64,000 bases of DNA from JAAEPI01 sp964352625 (GTDB lineage Bacteria > Bacteroidota > Bacteroidia > Cytophagales > Cyclobacteriaceae), in contig CAYGSD010000002.1 of the NCBI GenBank assembly GCA_964352625.1, positions 124,001 through 188,000 of the forward strand, written 5' to 3'. Positions 1 through 8,991 of this stretch are shown piece after piece (positions within the stretch are counted from its first letter, which is position 1; every line of letters begins with the position of its first letter). Position numbers and translations under genes: made by a program. Below the pieces are notes generated by a model. The model made no database searches and was not told the origin of the DNA. It saw nothing but the letters and a program-made list of their open reading frames with translations.

Positions 1-1
1 T

Positions 2-682
2 CCCAATGCCGGACACCTTTGGTTTTTGGGTAATATTTTCATCTATGTCATTGTGCTAGCCCCATTGTTCTACCTAATGAAGAAGCACGAACAAGGGCGA
101 GTGATCCAGATGGTAAAGAGAATTTTTGGGCATCCTCTGGGTTTACTTGTTATAGTAGGCGGATTTGTACTCGAGACTTGGATCATGAATCCTGGAGTTT
201 TTGAGCTGTATGCTCAGACCTGGCATGGTTTCTTTCTAGGTTTCGTGGCGTTTCTTTTGGGATTTCTTTGCGTGCTTGCCGGGCAGCCCTTCTGGAACAA
301 TTTGAAGAAAGGCAAGTGGGTTTTGTTGGCAATGGCCGCAGGTTTGTTCACCCTTCGGTATGTCGAGTACCAACTGAAATCACCTAACTATCTCTTGGCC
401 ACTGAATCGGTGCTGTGGATTTTGACAGTCTTTGGATTGGCCTATTCCTACCTCAACAGACCCAGTCGAACCTTGGACTATTTGAGCAAGAGCGCTTATC
501 CGGTGTACATACTTCATATGATTTTTTTGTACTTCGGATCGTGGCTCATTTTCCCACTAGATATGTCGCCGCTTCACAAGTTTGTCATCGTCACGGTCAT
601 CACTTTCGTAGGATGCTTTGTCATGTATGAATTTTTGATTCGCCGTGTGCGTTTTTTGAGGCCATTATTTGGGCTGAAGTAA
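2..682 (+). CDS. Acyltransferase family 3 protein, C-terminal part (cut by window edge)
   Basis: The reading frame is open from base 2, so the gene begins outside the window; a TTG at 26 is not a real start because in-frame residues GHLWFLGN precede it, a stretch typical of acyltransferase-3 (OafA/MdoC-like) membrane enzymes. What remains is a series of hydrophobic segments and the closing SKSAYPVYILHM motif, which in this family forms one of the last membrane helices. Such enzymes move acyl groups, often acetyl or succinyl, onto glycans or antibiotics at the inner membrane. The substrate cannot be told. Family assignment is fairly safe. Confidence 0.8.
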   Translation, partial: PNAGHLWFLGNIFIYVIVLAPLFYLMKKHEQGRVIQMVKRIFGHPLGLLVIVGGFVLETWIMNPGVFELYAQTWHGFFLGFVAFLLGFLCVLAGQPFWNNLKKGKWVLLAMAAGLFTLRYVEYQLKSPNYLLATESVLWILTVFGLAYSYLNRPSRTLDYLSKSAYPVYILHMIFLYFGSWLIFPLDMSPLHKFVIVTVITFVGCFVMYEFLIRRVRFLRPLFGLK

Positions 683-688
683 AAAGGA

Positions 689-810
689 CTGTCTCAAAAG
701 TATCGAAGAGCCGTCATCGCGAGTATACGAAGCGATCTTGTCAAACATTTGTAGAACTGCCAAGGAGATTGCCTCACTTCGTTCGCAATGACGAAACACT
801 TTTGAGACAG
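689..810. repeat. Nested inverted-repeat element (MITE-like)
   Basis: A 13-bp perfect inverted repeat (ctgtctcaaaagt at 689-701, its complement at 798-810) encloses a second imperfect palindrome, cgtcatcgcgag near 712-723 against cgttcgcaatgacg near 780-793. The inner motif is the widespread intergenic palindrome read as CGTCATTGCGAACGAAG in many bacteria. A second inner-type copy is at 31670-31750. There is no coding potential. It may act as a terminator for the acyltransferase gene or be a non-autonomous mobile repeat. Confidence 0.7.
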
Positions 811-834
811 CCTGTTTCTTTTTAATTTCGATGG

Positions 835-990
835 ATGAAGAAAAAGGAATGCCCATCGTGCGGACTTGAAGTGGAAGCTGACAGCATCGAATGCATGTAT
901 TGTCACTACGAGTTCCCAAAAAGAAACAAGGCTTTTCCTGTGATCGCCGTGTTGCTCATTCTGTTTTTTCTCTGGCTGATTTTGTTTTGA
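835..990 (+). CDS. Small zinc-ribbon membrane protein (51 aa)
   Basis: The 51-residue frame opens MKKKECPSCG and carries two Cys pairs (CPSC and CMYC) spaced like a zinc ribbon, followed by a basic stretch KRNK and a single hydrophobic helix to the end (about residues 34-51). The layout suggests a tail-anchored protein with the zinc ribbon in the cytoplasm. It sits just after the inverted-repeat element and faces the PIN toxin gene tail to tail, two bases apart. Similar small zinc-ribbon proteins are common in Bacteroidota, with no known role. The ordered Cys pattern and the TM segment make a chance frame unlikely. Confidence 0.65.
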   Translation: MKKKECPSCGLEVEADSIECMYCHYEFPKRNKAFPVIAVLLILFFLWLILF

Positions 991-992
991 GA

Positions 993-1403
993 TTACAGCT
1001 CCTTCAAGAACCCTTCACAATTAAGCACCTTCAAATCGGAGAAATAGAAATCGCTTACGTCCTCTGTGATGATGAGTTCACATCCCGAATCTTTTGCGGC
1101 GTAGTACTCCATTCCATCTTCGAAATCGTGGATTTTTTGGTTGGAGACAGTTTGTGAAATCACCTTCTCATCCATTGTCGAAATGGATAATTTGCTCGAA
1201 AGCAATTTCAGTTTAGCAAGGGCACTTTTGTTTCCAGACTTCTTCTCTGCGAAGTAGAAAGTGATCCCAAGGCAAAGCGGCGAAGTGAAGATTTCATATT
1301 GTGGCTGATCCGATAGGCTAAGGATTCGAGAAGAAAGAGAGAACAATGGATATTCTCGGTTCACTACAGAAACCAGAACATTGGCATCCAGGAAGATTTT
1401 CAT
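993..1403 (-). CDS. PIN-domain ribonuclease toxin (VapC-like)
   Basis: 136 residues with PIN-domain hallmarks: MKIFLDANVLVS at the N-terminus (Asp6), HDFEDGMEYYAA near 92-103 (acidic pair) and IITEDVSDF near 111-119. These acidic residues bind Mg2+/Mn2+ for RNA cleavage in the family. The second conserved acidic position, around residue 40, is not obvious. Its start overlaps the stop of the upstream small gene by 4 bases (ATGA), as is typical of toxin-antitoxin operons. The target RNA is unknown. Confidence 0.8.
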   Translation of the reverse strand: MKIFLDANVLVSVVNREYPLFSLSSRILSLSDQPQYEIFTSPLCLGITFYFAEKKSGNKSALAKLKLLSSKLSISTMDEKVISQTVSNQKIHDFEDGMEYYAAKDSGCELIITEDVSDFYFSDLKVLNCEGFLKEL

Positions 1404-1654
1404 TTTTTGGAATCGTAAAAATCCGATCGGCTTTCCTTTCGAGAGCGCTTGGTCTTGTATTCCGCTTTACCTTCTGCCACCTGCATCACCCAATCCGAGA
1501 CAGGCAAATCTTCAAGACTTTGGTAAGGTCGCTCGGTGACTCGCTTCAGTAGAAATTCTGTCAGACGAGATAGGCTGATATTATTTTCTTGGGCAAATTC
1601 TTTCGCCCTCTCCACAACTGCCTGATCAAAGCTTAATGTCACTTTAGCATCCAT
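1400..1654 (-). CDS. Antitoxin of the PIN toxin (DUF6364-like, ribbon-helix-helix)
   Basis: 84 residues. The N-terminus MDAKVTLSFDQAVVERAKEF followed by a helix (ENNISLSRLTEFLLKRV) is the pattern of DUF6364/RHH-type antitoxins, which bind DNA as dimers through the beta strand and block the toxin with the C-terminal tail. The tail here is charged and Lys/Arg/Ser rich. It is first in a two-gene operon with the PIN protein, so it probably represses its own promoter in the short gap at 1655-1696, which contains the AT-rich stretch acgtacaaaaataataattaatacgt. Confidence 0.75.
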   Translation of the reverse strand: MDAKVTLSFDQAVVERAKEFAQENNISLSRLTEFLLKRVTERPYQSLEDLPVSDWVMQVAEGKAEYKTKRSRKESRSDFYDSKK

Positions 1655-1696
1655 ACGTACAAAAATAATAATTAATACGTAAACACGAAATTCATG

Positions 1697-3064
1697 TTAT
1701 TTCACGCCTTCCTGATCTAGCAAGTAAACCAATGCAGCCATGGACGCAGCGCCTAACTCCAACTCTCGCTGATCTACTGCCTCAAATACATCAGCGTTTG
1801 TGTGGTGGTAGATAAAGTATTTCTGCGAATCCGGCCTCAGCCCGATCAGCAAAGTCCCCAAATCACGAAGCGGCCCAATGTCGGCACCACCACCTCGCTG
1901 GTCTAGATTCCAAAGGCCATATGGCTTGAAGTACTTTTCATAGCTGGCGATTTGTGCCTGCTGCTCATCCGTACCCGAAGAACCAAATCCTGTTGGGAGA
2001 AACCCACCAGCGTCTGATTCCAACGCAGCAATGTGTTTTTCTCCTTTTTCTGCCGCGATCCTCGCATATTCCTGCCCACCCCTCAATCCATTCTCTTCAT
2101 TCATCCACATCACAGCACGCAATGTTCGTTTTGGTTTAATGTTTAGTTCTTTAAAAAGCCGAAGTGCCTCTATCGCTTGCATGCATCCACTGCCATCATC
2201 ATGTGCACCTTCTCCTACATCCCAACTATCCAAATGTCCACCGACAGAAATGATTTCATCCGGCACTTCCGAACCCTTGATTTCGCCGATTACATTGTAG
2301 GAAAGGACATCCTCCAATTGCTTTCCGTGAGACTCCACATATAGCTTAAGATCAGACTGATCTTTTAGTAAATCACTCAAAAGCATGGCATCATTGGAGC
2401 TGATTGCAAAGGCTGGAATCCGTGGCATCAATGGCTTGTATCGAAGCGAGCCCGTATGAGGGATGTCATCTTGCCGGTTGGTAATCGACCGAATGACTAC
2501 CGCCTTTGCCCCGTATTTCCCAGCCTCCGAGGCACCATACGCTCGCGTTACTACAGCATTGCCATAGGCTGAGAAATTATTGATTACTGTCGGATCCATC
2601 CCTGCATTGATAAACACAATTTTGCCTTCCAGTTTCTTTCCCCACTTTTCGATTTCCTCTAAGCTTTTGACCTCTACCACATCCCCGACTGCTCCTCCGG
2701 GTCCGGTACCTACTGCATTTCCCAAGGCGAGGGAATTAAGCTCTTGTGTACCGACCTTATCAGAATTCACAATTCGAACTATGTCCTTACCACCTCTAAT
2801 CCAGTGAGGAACCATCACAGGCTGCAAATACACCGTGTCGAACTCGTAAGATTCCATCAACTGCCTGGTGTACTCCACAGCAGCAGCAGCTTCTGGCGAA
2901 CCGGAAAGGCGGTTACCAATCTCCTTACAAAGCACACGCAGGTTTTGATAAACATGCCCATCGGACAATTCTTTATCATAAATGGATTTGATAGAGGCTT
3001 CATGGTTTTGGCCGAATGTGACCACCGGCGCAAGAGCCAATAGGAGGAGATGCTTCAGTTTCAT
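1697..3064 (-). CDS. Secreted M28-family metallopeptidase
   Basis: The start is set at the ATG of MKLKHLLLLALAPVV, which begins a clear Sec signal peptide ending near TFGQ; the longer frame upstream lacks such a signal. The mature part has a protease-associated-like segment and an M28 zinc aminopeptidase domain: GGHLDSWDVGEGAHDDGSG (His and bridging Asp ligands), MNEENG (catalytic Glu and ligand), ESDAGG (Asp) and a final YHHTNAD (His). All five ligand positions expected for two zinc ions are present. It probably trims peptides outside the cytoplasm. It is divergent from the hut operon, so a link to histidine-containing peptides is possible but unproven. Confidence 0.9.
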   Translation of the reverse strand: MKLKHLLLLALAPVVTFGQNHEASIKSIYDKELSDGHVYQNLRVLCKEIGNRLSGSPEAAAAVEYTRQLMESYEFDTVYLQPVMVPHWIRGGKDIVRIVNSDKVGTQELNSLALGNAVGTGPGGAVGDVVEVKSLEEIEKWGKKLEGKIVFINAGMDPTVINNFSAYGNAVVTRAYGASEAGKYGAKAVVIRSITNRQDDIPHTGSLRYKPLMPRIPAFAISSNDAMLLSDLLKDQSDLKLYVESHGKQLEDVLSYNVIGEIKGSEVPDEIISVGGHLDSWDVGEGAHDDGSGCMQAIEALRLFKELNIKPKRTLRAVMWMNEENGLRGGQEYARIAAEKGEKHIAALESDAGGFLPTGFGSSGTDEQQAQIASYEKYFKPYGLWNLDQRGGGADIGPLRDLGTLLIGLRPDSQKYFIYHHTNADVFEAVDQRELELGAASMAALVYLLDQEGVK

Positions 3065-3150
3065 TGGTGCCGAAATTACAGAGAATGAATGGTTATCCCG
3101 AAATGATTTGGATGAATGGACATGCGGTCGGAATTCATGTCGCAAAATCC

Positions 3151-3158
3151 TACTTTTG
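3151..3158 (+). promoter_or_regulatory. Putative -7 element for the hut operon
   Basis: TACTTTTG matches the Bacteroidota -7 consensus TAnnTTTG and lies 21 bases before the hutH start. No good -33 TTTG is seen about 20 bases upstream, so the site is tentative or depends on an activator. Confidence 0.4.
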
Positions 3159-3179
3159 AGCCAACATTAACCCCAACCT

Positions 3180-4718
3180 ATGTTCAGTTACGGAATTGAT
3201 CATTTGACCTCTGGCAAAGCACTTGCGATTCTTCGTGGAGAGTTGGAAGCGGAGATTTCTGCTGAGGCCAAGTCAGCCATTGAAAAATCTCATCAGGACG
3301 TCTTGGCAATAGCCTCTCAGGACGAAGCGGTCTACGGAATAAACACCGGTTTCGGTCCGCTGTGCAACACAAAAATTGGCAAAGAGAAGACCGTCGAGTT
3401 GCAGCGAAATCTCCTGCTTAGTCACAGTGTAGGGGTGGGGAATCCCATCTCAGAGGATTTGGCCAAACTTATGTTGATCCTAAAAGTGCATTCACTTTCT
3501 AAGGGATTTTCAGGTATTTCCATGGCAGTCATTGAGCGGATTCTCTGGCACATTGAAAATGATATTGTTCCAGTAGTCCCAGAGCAAGGCTCTGTTGGGG
3601 CCTCTGGCGATTTGGCGCCTTTGGCACATCTTTTTATCCCTCTTTTGGGCGAAGGTGAAGTTTTTGAAAATGGAGTTCGCAAGCCTTCTTTAGAAGTGCT
3701 CAGATCACACGGTTTGGAGCCAATGGATTTACATCCTAAAGCTGGCCTTGCCTTGATCAATGGCACACAGTTCATTTTGGCTCATGCCGTGTTGCTGGTA
3801 GAAAGACTTCACAACTGTCTGGCTCACGCCGATATCATTGGTGCTCTGATGGTGGAGGGGATGCTGGCTTCTGAAATGCCTTTTCATCCGGAGCTTCACA
3901 AAACCAGACCTTTCAAGGGAAATGTCCATGTGGCCAGCAGGCTATGGAAATTTTTGTCAAACTCCGAAATAAACGACTCTCATGCTGCGTGTGATCGGGT
4001 GCAGGATCCGTACTCGCTTCGGTGCATGCCGCAGGTGCACGGAAGTTCACGTCATGCCTGGCTTCACCTAAAGGAAATCGTGGAGATTGAGCTTAATTCA
4101 GTCACGGACAATCCAGTGGTTTTTTCCAAAGACTTGACCATCAGTGGAGGAAGCTTCCACGGTCAGCCATTGGCTTTACCCATAGATTACGCTTGTCTTG
4201 CTGCGTCCGAGTTAGGGAATATTTCTGATCGCAGAAGCTACTTTTCGCTCACTGGCACGGCCAGCGGCACTCCCAAAATGCTGATCGAAGATGCAGGGGT
4301 GAACTCCGGTTTTATGATTGTTCAGTACACCTCGGCAGCACTTGCTAGCGAGAACAAAGGCCTTTGTTTTCCGTCCAGTGCGGACAGTATTCCCACCTCT
4401 CTTGGTCAGGAAGATCACGTGAGTATGGGGTCGATCAGTGGAAGAAAAGCACTTCGGGTTTGTGAGAATGTGGAGAAAATATTGGCAGTAGAATTGGTCT
4501 GTGCGGCGCAAGCATTTGATTTCAAATTGCCTTTAAAGTCGAGTGATATTTTGAATGACGTTCATGCGCATATTCGAACGAAAATTGATCACGCCACTTC
4601 AGATAGAATTTTTGGAAACGATATCAACACCGCTACAGAGATCATTCAAAGCGGTGAATTAATCAAATTATGTGAGGGGCCTTTTTCTGAATTTGATAAC
4701 CTTTTTGAAACGTACTGA
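3180..4718 (+). CDS. hutH: Histidine ammonia-lyase
   Basis: 512 residues, the usual length for this enzyme, which removes ammonia from L-histidine to give urocanate. The triad Ala141-Ser142-Gly143 inside GSVGASGDLAPLAH cyclises to the MIO prosthetic group, and the YGINTGFG motif at 52-59 supplies the active-site Tyr. The typical SVTDNPV and GSISGRK segments are also visible. It is the first gene of the hut operon; its TGA shares a base with the ATG of hutU, which implies translational coupling. Confidence 0.97.
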   Translation: MFSYGIDHLTSGKALAILRGELEAEISAEAKSAIEKSHQDVLAIASQDEAVYGINTGFGPLCNTKIGKEKTVELQRNLLLSHSVGVGNPISEDLAKLMLILKVHSLSKGFSGISMAVIERILWHIENDIVPVVPEQGSVGASGDLAPLAHLFIPLLGEGEVFENGVRKPSLEVLRSHGLEPMDLHPKAGLALINGTQFILAHAVLLVERLHNCLAHADIIGALMVEGMLASEMPFHPELHKTRPFKGNVHVASRLWKFLSNSEINDSHAACDRVQDPYSLRCMPQVHGSSRHAWLHLKEIVEIELNSVTDNPVVFSKDLTISGGSFHGQPLALPIDYACLAASELGNISDRRSYFSLTGTASGTPKMLIEDAGVNSGFMIVQYTSAALASENKGLCFPSSADSIPTSLGQEDHVSMGSISGRKALRVCENVEKILAVELVCAAQAFDFKLPLKSSDILNDVHAHIRTKIDHATSDRIFGNDINTATEIIQSGELIKLCEGPFSEFDNLFETY

Positions 4719-6724
4719 TGGACTCAACTACATTTCAAGAACAAATCAGGCAAGGAATTTCAAATAATCTTCCTCCAAAACGACCCTATCCATCTGACGG
4801 AAATCCCGCACCCAAAAGAAAGGATATCCTTTCTGCAGAGGAAAAGAAATTGGCAGTCAGAAATGCACTTCGCTATTTCCCGAAGGAATGGCATGCTGAA
4901 CTAGCACCAGAGTTTTTTGAGGAGTTGAAAACCCTTGGAAGAATCTACATGCACCGCTTTAAGCCGGAGTATGATTTGTATGCTCGGCCCATTGAAGAAT
5001 ATCCTGCAAAGTGCCAACAAGCCGCTGCGATCATGGTCATGATTCAGAACAATCTCGATCCTGCCGTGGCACAGCATCCTGAAGAACTCATCACCTACGG
5101 TGGAAACGGTGCAGTTTTTCAGAACTGGGCACAGTATCTCCTCACAATGAAGTACCTCTCGGTGATGACCGATGAGCAGACCCTTCACATGTACTCAGGT
5201 CATCCAATGGGACTTTTCCCATCCCACAAAGAAGCCCCTCGGGTAGTGGTGACCAATGGCATGATGATCCCCAATTACTCCAAGCCCGATGATTGGGAAA
5301 AATTCAACGCTCTTGGTGTGACGCAGTATGGCCAGATGACTGCCGGATCGTTCATGTACATCGGGCCCCAAGGAATTGTGCACGGTACGACCATCACCGT
5401 GATGAATGCATTCCGCAAAATGTTGCCGAAAGGCGAAACGCCGGCAGGGAAGATTTTTCTAACCGCAGGACTCGGCGGTATGAGCGGCGCACAGCCTAAA
5501 GCGGGCAACATCGCAGGGTGTATTACTGTTTGCGCCGAGGTGAATCCAGCGGCAGCTACCAAGCGACATGAACAAGGCTGGGTGGATGTGCTCGTAGATA
5601 ATCTCGAAGATTTAGTGGCTCAAGTTCGGGAGGCTCAAAAAAATCAAGAAGTCAAATCATTCGCTTACATCGGGAACATTGTAGATGTATGGGAGCGATT
5701 TTACGAAGAAGAAATCTTCGTTCATGTGGGCTCGGATCAAACGTCTTTGCACAATCCCTGGTCTGGTGGCTATTATCCAGTTGGTCTTTCTTATGAAGAG
5801 TCGAATGACATGATCAGAAACGATCCAGCCACTTTTAAAACCAAAGTGCAGGAATCGCTTAGGAGACAGGCTGAGGCCATTAACACGCATGCCGAGCGAG
5901 GAACCTATTTTTTTGACTATGGAAATGCTTTCCTGCTGGAAGCTTCCCGTGCAGGAGCTGATATTATGTCCGAAAATGGCGTTGATTTCAGGTACAAATC
6001 CTACGTGCAGGACATCCTTGGGCCTATGTGTTTTGACTATGGTTTTGGGCCGTTTCGTTGGGTTTGTACCTCCGGAAAGCCCGATGACCTTGATCGTACT
6101 GATACTATCGCCATGGAGGTTTTAGAAGAAATAAAGGCGCAATCACCTCCGGAAATCCAACAACAAATGCAGGACAACATCACTTGGATCAGGGATGCCA
6201 AAAAGAACAAAATGGTGGTGGGATCGCAAGCTCGTATTCTGTACGCTGATGCGGAGGGACGGTCGAAAATTGCCGAAGCTTTTAATCAAGCGATTGCCAA
6301 TGGAGAAATTGGGCCAGTGGTGCTTGGCAGGGATCACCACGATGTGAGCGGCACGGATTCACCTTATCGGGAGACAAGTAATATTTATGACGGGAGCCAA
6401 TTCACAGCAGATATGGCCATTCAAAATGTGATTGGCGATAGCTTCAGAGGAGCCACCTGGGTGTCGATTCACAATGGCGGTGGAGTAGGCTGGGGCGAGG
6501 TGATCAATGGTGGATTCGGAATGTTGTTGGATGGAAGTGAAGACGCTGAACGCCGATTGAAAGCCATGCTTTTTTATGACGTGAACAATGGAATTGCCCG
6601 CAGAAGTTGGGCGCGTAATGATGAAGCCATTTTTGCCATCAAGCGTGAGATGGATCGCTCACCAAACTTAAAAGTCACTTTACCGAATATTGTAGATGAT
6701 CAAATCTTGGATCAACTGATATGA
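4718..6724 (+). CDS. hutU: Urocanate hydratase, long form
   Basis: 668 residues. Urocanase adds water to urocanate to give imidazolonepropionate, using tightly bound NAD+. The NAD-contacting region GLGGMSGAQPKAG is at 251-263 and YGGNGAVFQNWAQY at 127-140. Most proteobacterial and Bacillus urocanases are about 550-560 aa; this one has about 100 extra residues, near the length of the animal enzyme (about 676 aa). The extra length includes a longer N-terminus (about 1-90) and insertions in the second half. It overlaps hutH by 1 base and hutI by 4. Confidence 0.95.
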   Translation: MDSTTFQEQIRQGISNNLPPKRPYPSDGNPAPKRKDILSAEEKKLAVRNALRYFPKEWHAELAPEFFEELKTLGRIYMHRFKPEYDLYARPIEEYPAKCQQAAAIMVMIQNNLDPAVAQHPEELITYGGNGAVFQNWAQYLLTMKYLSVMTDEQTLHMYSGHPMGLFPSHKEAPRVVVTNGMMIPNYSKPDDWEKFNALGVTQYGQMTAGSFMYIGPQGIVHGTTITVMNAFRKMLPKGETPAGKIFLTAGLGGMSGAQPKAGNIAGCITVCAEVNPAAATKRHEQGWVDVLVDNLEDLVAQVREAQKNQEVKSFAYIGNIVDVWERFYEEEIFVHVGSDQTSLHNPWSGGYYPVGLSYEESNDMIRNDPATFKTKVQESLRRQAEAINTHAERGTYFFDYGNAFLLEASRAGADIMSENGVDFRYKSYVQDILGPMCFDYGFGPFRWVCTSGKPDDLDRTDTIAMEVLEEIKAQSPPEIQQQMQDNITWIRDAKKNKMVVGSQARILYADAEGRSKIAEAFNQAIANGEIGPVVLGRDHHDVSGTDSPYRETSNIYDGSQFTADMAIQNVIGDSFRGATWVSIHNGGGVGWGEVINGGFGMLLDGSEDAERRLKAMLFYDVNNGIARRSWARNDEAIFAIKREMDRSPNLKVTLPNIVDDQILDQLI

Positions 6725-7944
6725 AAAAATTAATCGGCCCATTTGCTCAGATACTCACTTTTCGGAACCTTCCCTTGCGAGGCGCTTTGAAAGATGAGCA
6801 ACTTGAGATTGTTGAATGTGGAGGAATTTTGGTCGAGGATGGAAAGATTGAACAAGTCGGATCATTTGAGGAGCTCAGAAAAGCAAATCCAAACGCTGTG
6901 ATTGATGAAATTGAGGATGATCAAGTGGCTCTGCCCGGTTTTATAGATGCGCACACTCATATTTGTTTTGGAGGGAGTAGAGCCAGAGACTTTGCGGCTC
7001 GGAACAATGGCAAAAAGTATCAGGAAATAGCCAAGGCCGGTGGTGGAATTTGGGACACGGTGACTAAAACTCGTGAAGCCAGTCAGCAAGAATTGACTAA
7101 TTCCATGACTGCTCGAATGGATACGCTAGCTAAAAATGGCGTGACTACCGTGGAGGTAAAAAGTGGCTATGGATTGAGTGTGGAGGAGGAATTGAAAATC
7201 CTTCGTGTGATTCGAGAAGCGGGGGATCAGCATTCAATGGATGTGGTCGCCACCTGTCTGGCAGCTCATATCGTGCCGAGAGAATTTGATAATGCCGAAG
7301 ACTATTTGGAAGTCATTCTACAAGAGCTTGTCCCTAAAATCCAATCTGAACAATTAGCCCAACGCTTCGATGTGTTCGTGGAAGACAATGCTTTCAATGC
7401 GCACGTATCTCGCGATTATTTATTCAAATTAAAAGCCCTCGGTTTTGATCTGACCGTGCACGGCGACCAATTCACCACAGGCGGAAGTCAGGTTGCCATT
7501 GATGTAGGAGCCGTAAGCGTTGATCATTTGGAAGCGTCCACCGACAAGGAAATTCAGGCACTTGCCCAAAGCAATGTCATCCCAACCGCTCTACCCGGTG
7601 CGTCGATTGGACTCGGATGCGCCTTTGCACCCGCAAGAAAATTACTGGATGCTGGCTGCTCGCTGGTCATCGCCAGCGACTGGAATCCAGGGAGTGGTCC
7701 GCATGGTTACTTGCTTGCTCAAGCTGCTATTCTTAGCACGTTCGAGAAATTGAGTGCCGCTGAGGTTTTCGCAGGGATGACGTTCCGAGCCGCCAATGCA
7801 CTGAGATTGGCTGATCGCGGAAGACTGGAAGCTGGCAAAGTAGCCGATCTGGTGGCGTTTCCGACTTCTGATTTTCGGGAAATACTTTACCATCAAGGAG
7901 AATTGCGCGCTATTGGCACATGGAAAGGAGGGAAAAAGGTATGA
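6721..7944 (+). CDS. hutI: Imidazolonepropionase
   Basis: 407 residues of the amidohydrolase superfamily; it opens the imidazolone ring to N-formimidoyl-L-glutamate. The metal-binding HxH is at His78 and His80 (FIDAHTHICFGG); VHGDQF, SVDHLE and ASDWNPGSGPHG supply the later His and Asp ligands. Length matches the family. ATGA overlap with hutU and with hutG places it third in a translationally coupled operon. Confidence 0.95.
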   Translation: MKKLIGPFAQILTFRNLPLRGALKDEQLEIVECGGILVEDGKIEQVGSFEELRKANPNAVIDEIEDDQVALPGFIDAHTHICFGGSRARDFAARNNGKKYQEIAKAGGGIWDTVTKTREASQQELTNSMTARMDTLAKNGVTTVEVKSGYGLSVEEELKILRVIREAGDQHSMDVVATCLAAHIVPREFDNAEDYLEVILQELVPKIQSEQLAQRFDVFVEDNAFNAHVSRDYLFKLKALGFDLTVHGDQFTTGGSQVAIDVGAVSVDHLEASTDKEIQALAQSNVIPTALPGASIGLGCAFAPARKLLDAGCSLVIASDWNPGSGPHGYLLAQAAILSTFEKLSAAEVFAGMTFRAANALRLADRGRLEAGKVADLVAFPTSDFREILYHQGELRAIGTWKGGKKV

Positions 7945-8882
7945 GCTATTCTCCTCCAAATTCTGACAATTGGCAAGGCCGAAAAACCGAGCTTGCAAAG
8001 GGCAAGCAGTATTGGTATCAGCATGTGGAGTTGCTAGGTATTTCAGAACTAAGCGAAGGACAAACGCCCGATTTTGGAATCGTGGGTTATGTATGTGACG
8101 AAGGAGTGCGACGAAATCAAGGAAGAGTAGGAGCGAAGGATGGCCCGGGAGCCATTCGGCAAAAGGCTGGAAAAATGGCCTTGCACACGATCAAAAGAAT
8201 TGCTGATTTTGGAGATGTGGTTTGTGAGGATGAGACGATGGAAGCGTGTCAAGACCAGCTCAGTGGAGTAGTCAGCAAACTCATAAAGGCAGGCACATTT
8301 CCTATTGTCTTGGGAGGCGGACATGATATTGCCTATGGACATTTCAAGGGGATTAAGGAGGCAGTGGGTGACAAGAGAGTGGGGATTATCAACTTCGATG
8401 CGCATTTTGATCTTCGACCGATTGAGGATAAACCCAACTCCGGCACGCCTTTCAATCAAATTTTGATGGAACACTCCGACCAAGTGGAATACCTCGTGCT
8501 TGGCATTCAGCAAGCCGCCAATACCAGGGAGCTTTATGAGAGTGCTGATCACTTTGGGGTCGAATATGTGTTGCGCGAAGATTGCAATTTGTTTAATCTG
8601 GAAACCATTGAGCAAATCGTTTATGAATTTGCTGAAAAAGTGGATGTTCTTTACGTCACCGTGGATATGGACGGATTTTCGAGCGCTTATGCTCCCGGAG
8701 TGAGTGCACCCTCGGCGGTAGGTTTTGCTCCTGATTTCTTTTTCAACACCCTTTCCTCAATTTTCAAAACCGGAAAAGTTATCTCCCTCGATATTGCTGA
8801 GATGAGTCCGGAATATGATCAGGATGGGGTGACAGCCGGACTGGCCGCAAGGATTGTGGAGTGGGTTGGATGTATTAATTAG
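7941..8882 (+). CDS. hutG: Formimidoylglutamase (arginase family)
   Basis: The start is taken at ATG 7941, which overlaps the hutI stop as ATGA and has AAAGGAGG 10-20 bases upstream; an earlier in-frame start adds only seven residues. The 313-aa protein has the ureohydrolase dimanganese ligands: GGGHD (His128), NFDAHFD (Asp153, His155, Asp157) and VDMD (Asp242, Asp244). It converts N-formimidoylglutamate to glutamate and formamide, the one-step branch of the pathway, which fits the absence of hutF here. A guanidinobutyrase or agmatinase role is possible for the fold but not for this operon. Confidence 0.93.
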   Translation: MSYSPPNSDNWQGRKTELAKGKQYWYQHVELLGISELSEGQTPDFGIVGYVCDEGVRRNQGRVGAKDGPGAIRQKAGKMALHTIKRIADFGDVVCEDETMEACQDQLSGVVSKLIKAGTFPIVLGGGHDIAYGHFKGIKEAVGDKRVGIINFDAHFDLRPIEDKPNSGTPFNQILMEHSDQVEYLVLGIQQAANTRELYESADHFGVEYVLREDCNLFNLETIEQIVYEFAEKVDVLYVTVDMDGFSSAYAPGVSAPSAVGFAPDFFFNTLSSIFKTGKVISLDIAEMSPEYDQDGVTAGLAARIVEWVGCIN

Positions 8883-8991
8883 TCCAGTTAGCCTTTTTCG
8901 CGAAAAGTCCTTATCGAGTTGTTAGAGAGTTGTTTGACAAATTAATGCTTAGTAGTTGAGTGTATTGGATAGGTGTCTTTAGCTCTAAAGA

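Noticed and set aside
8893..8907. Palindrome cttttTCGCGAaaag as a terminator for the hut operon
   Set aside because: The stem is AT-rich at the ends with no loop and no T run after it.
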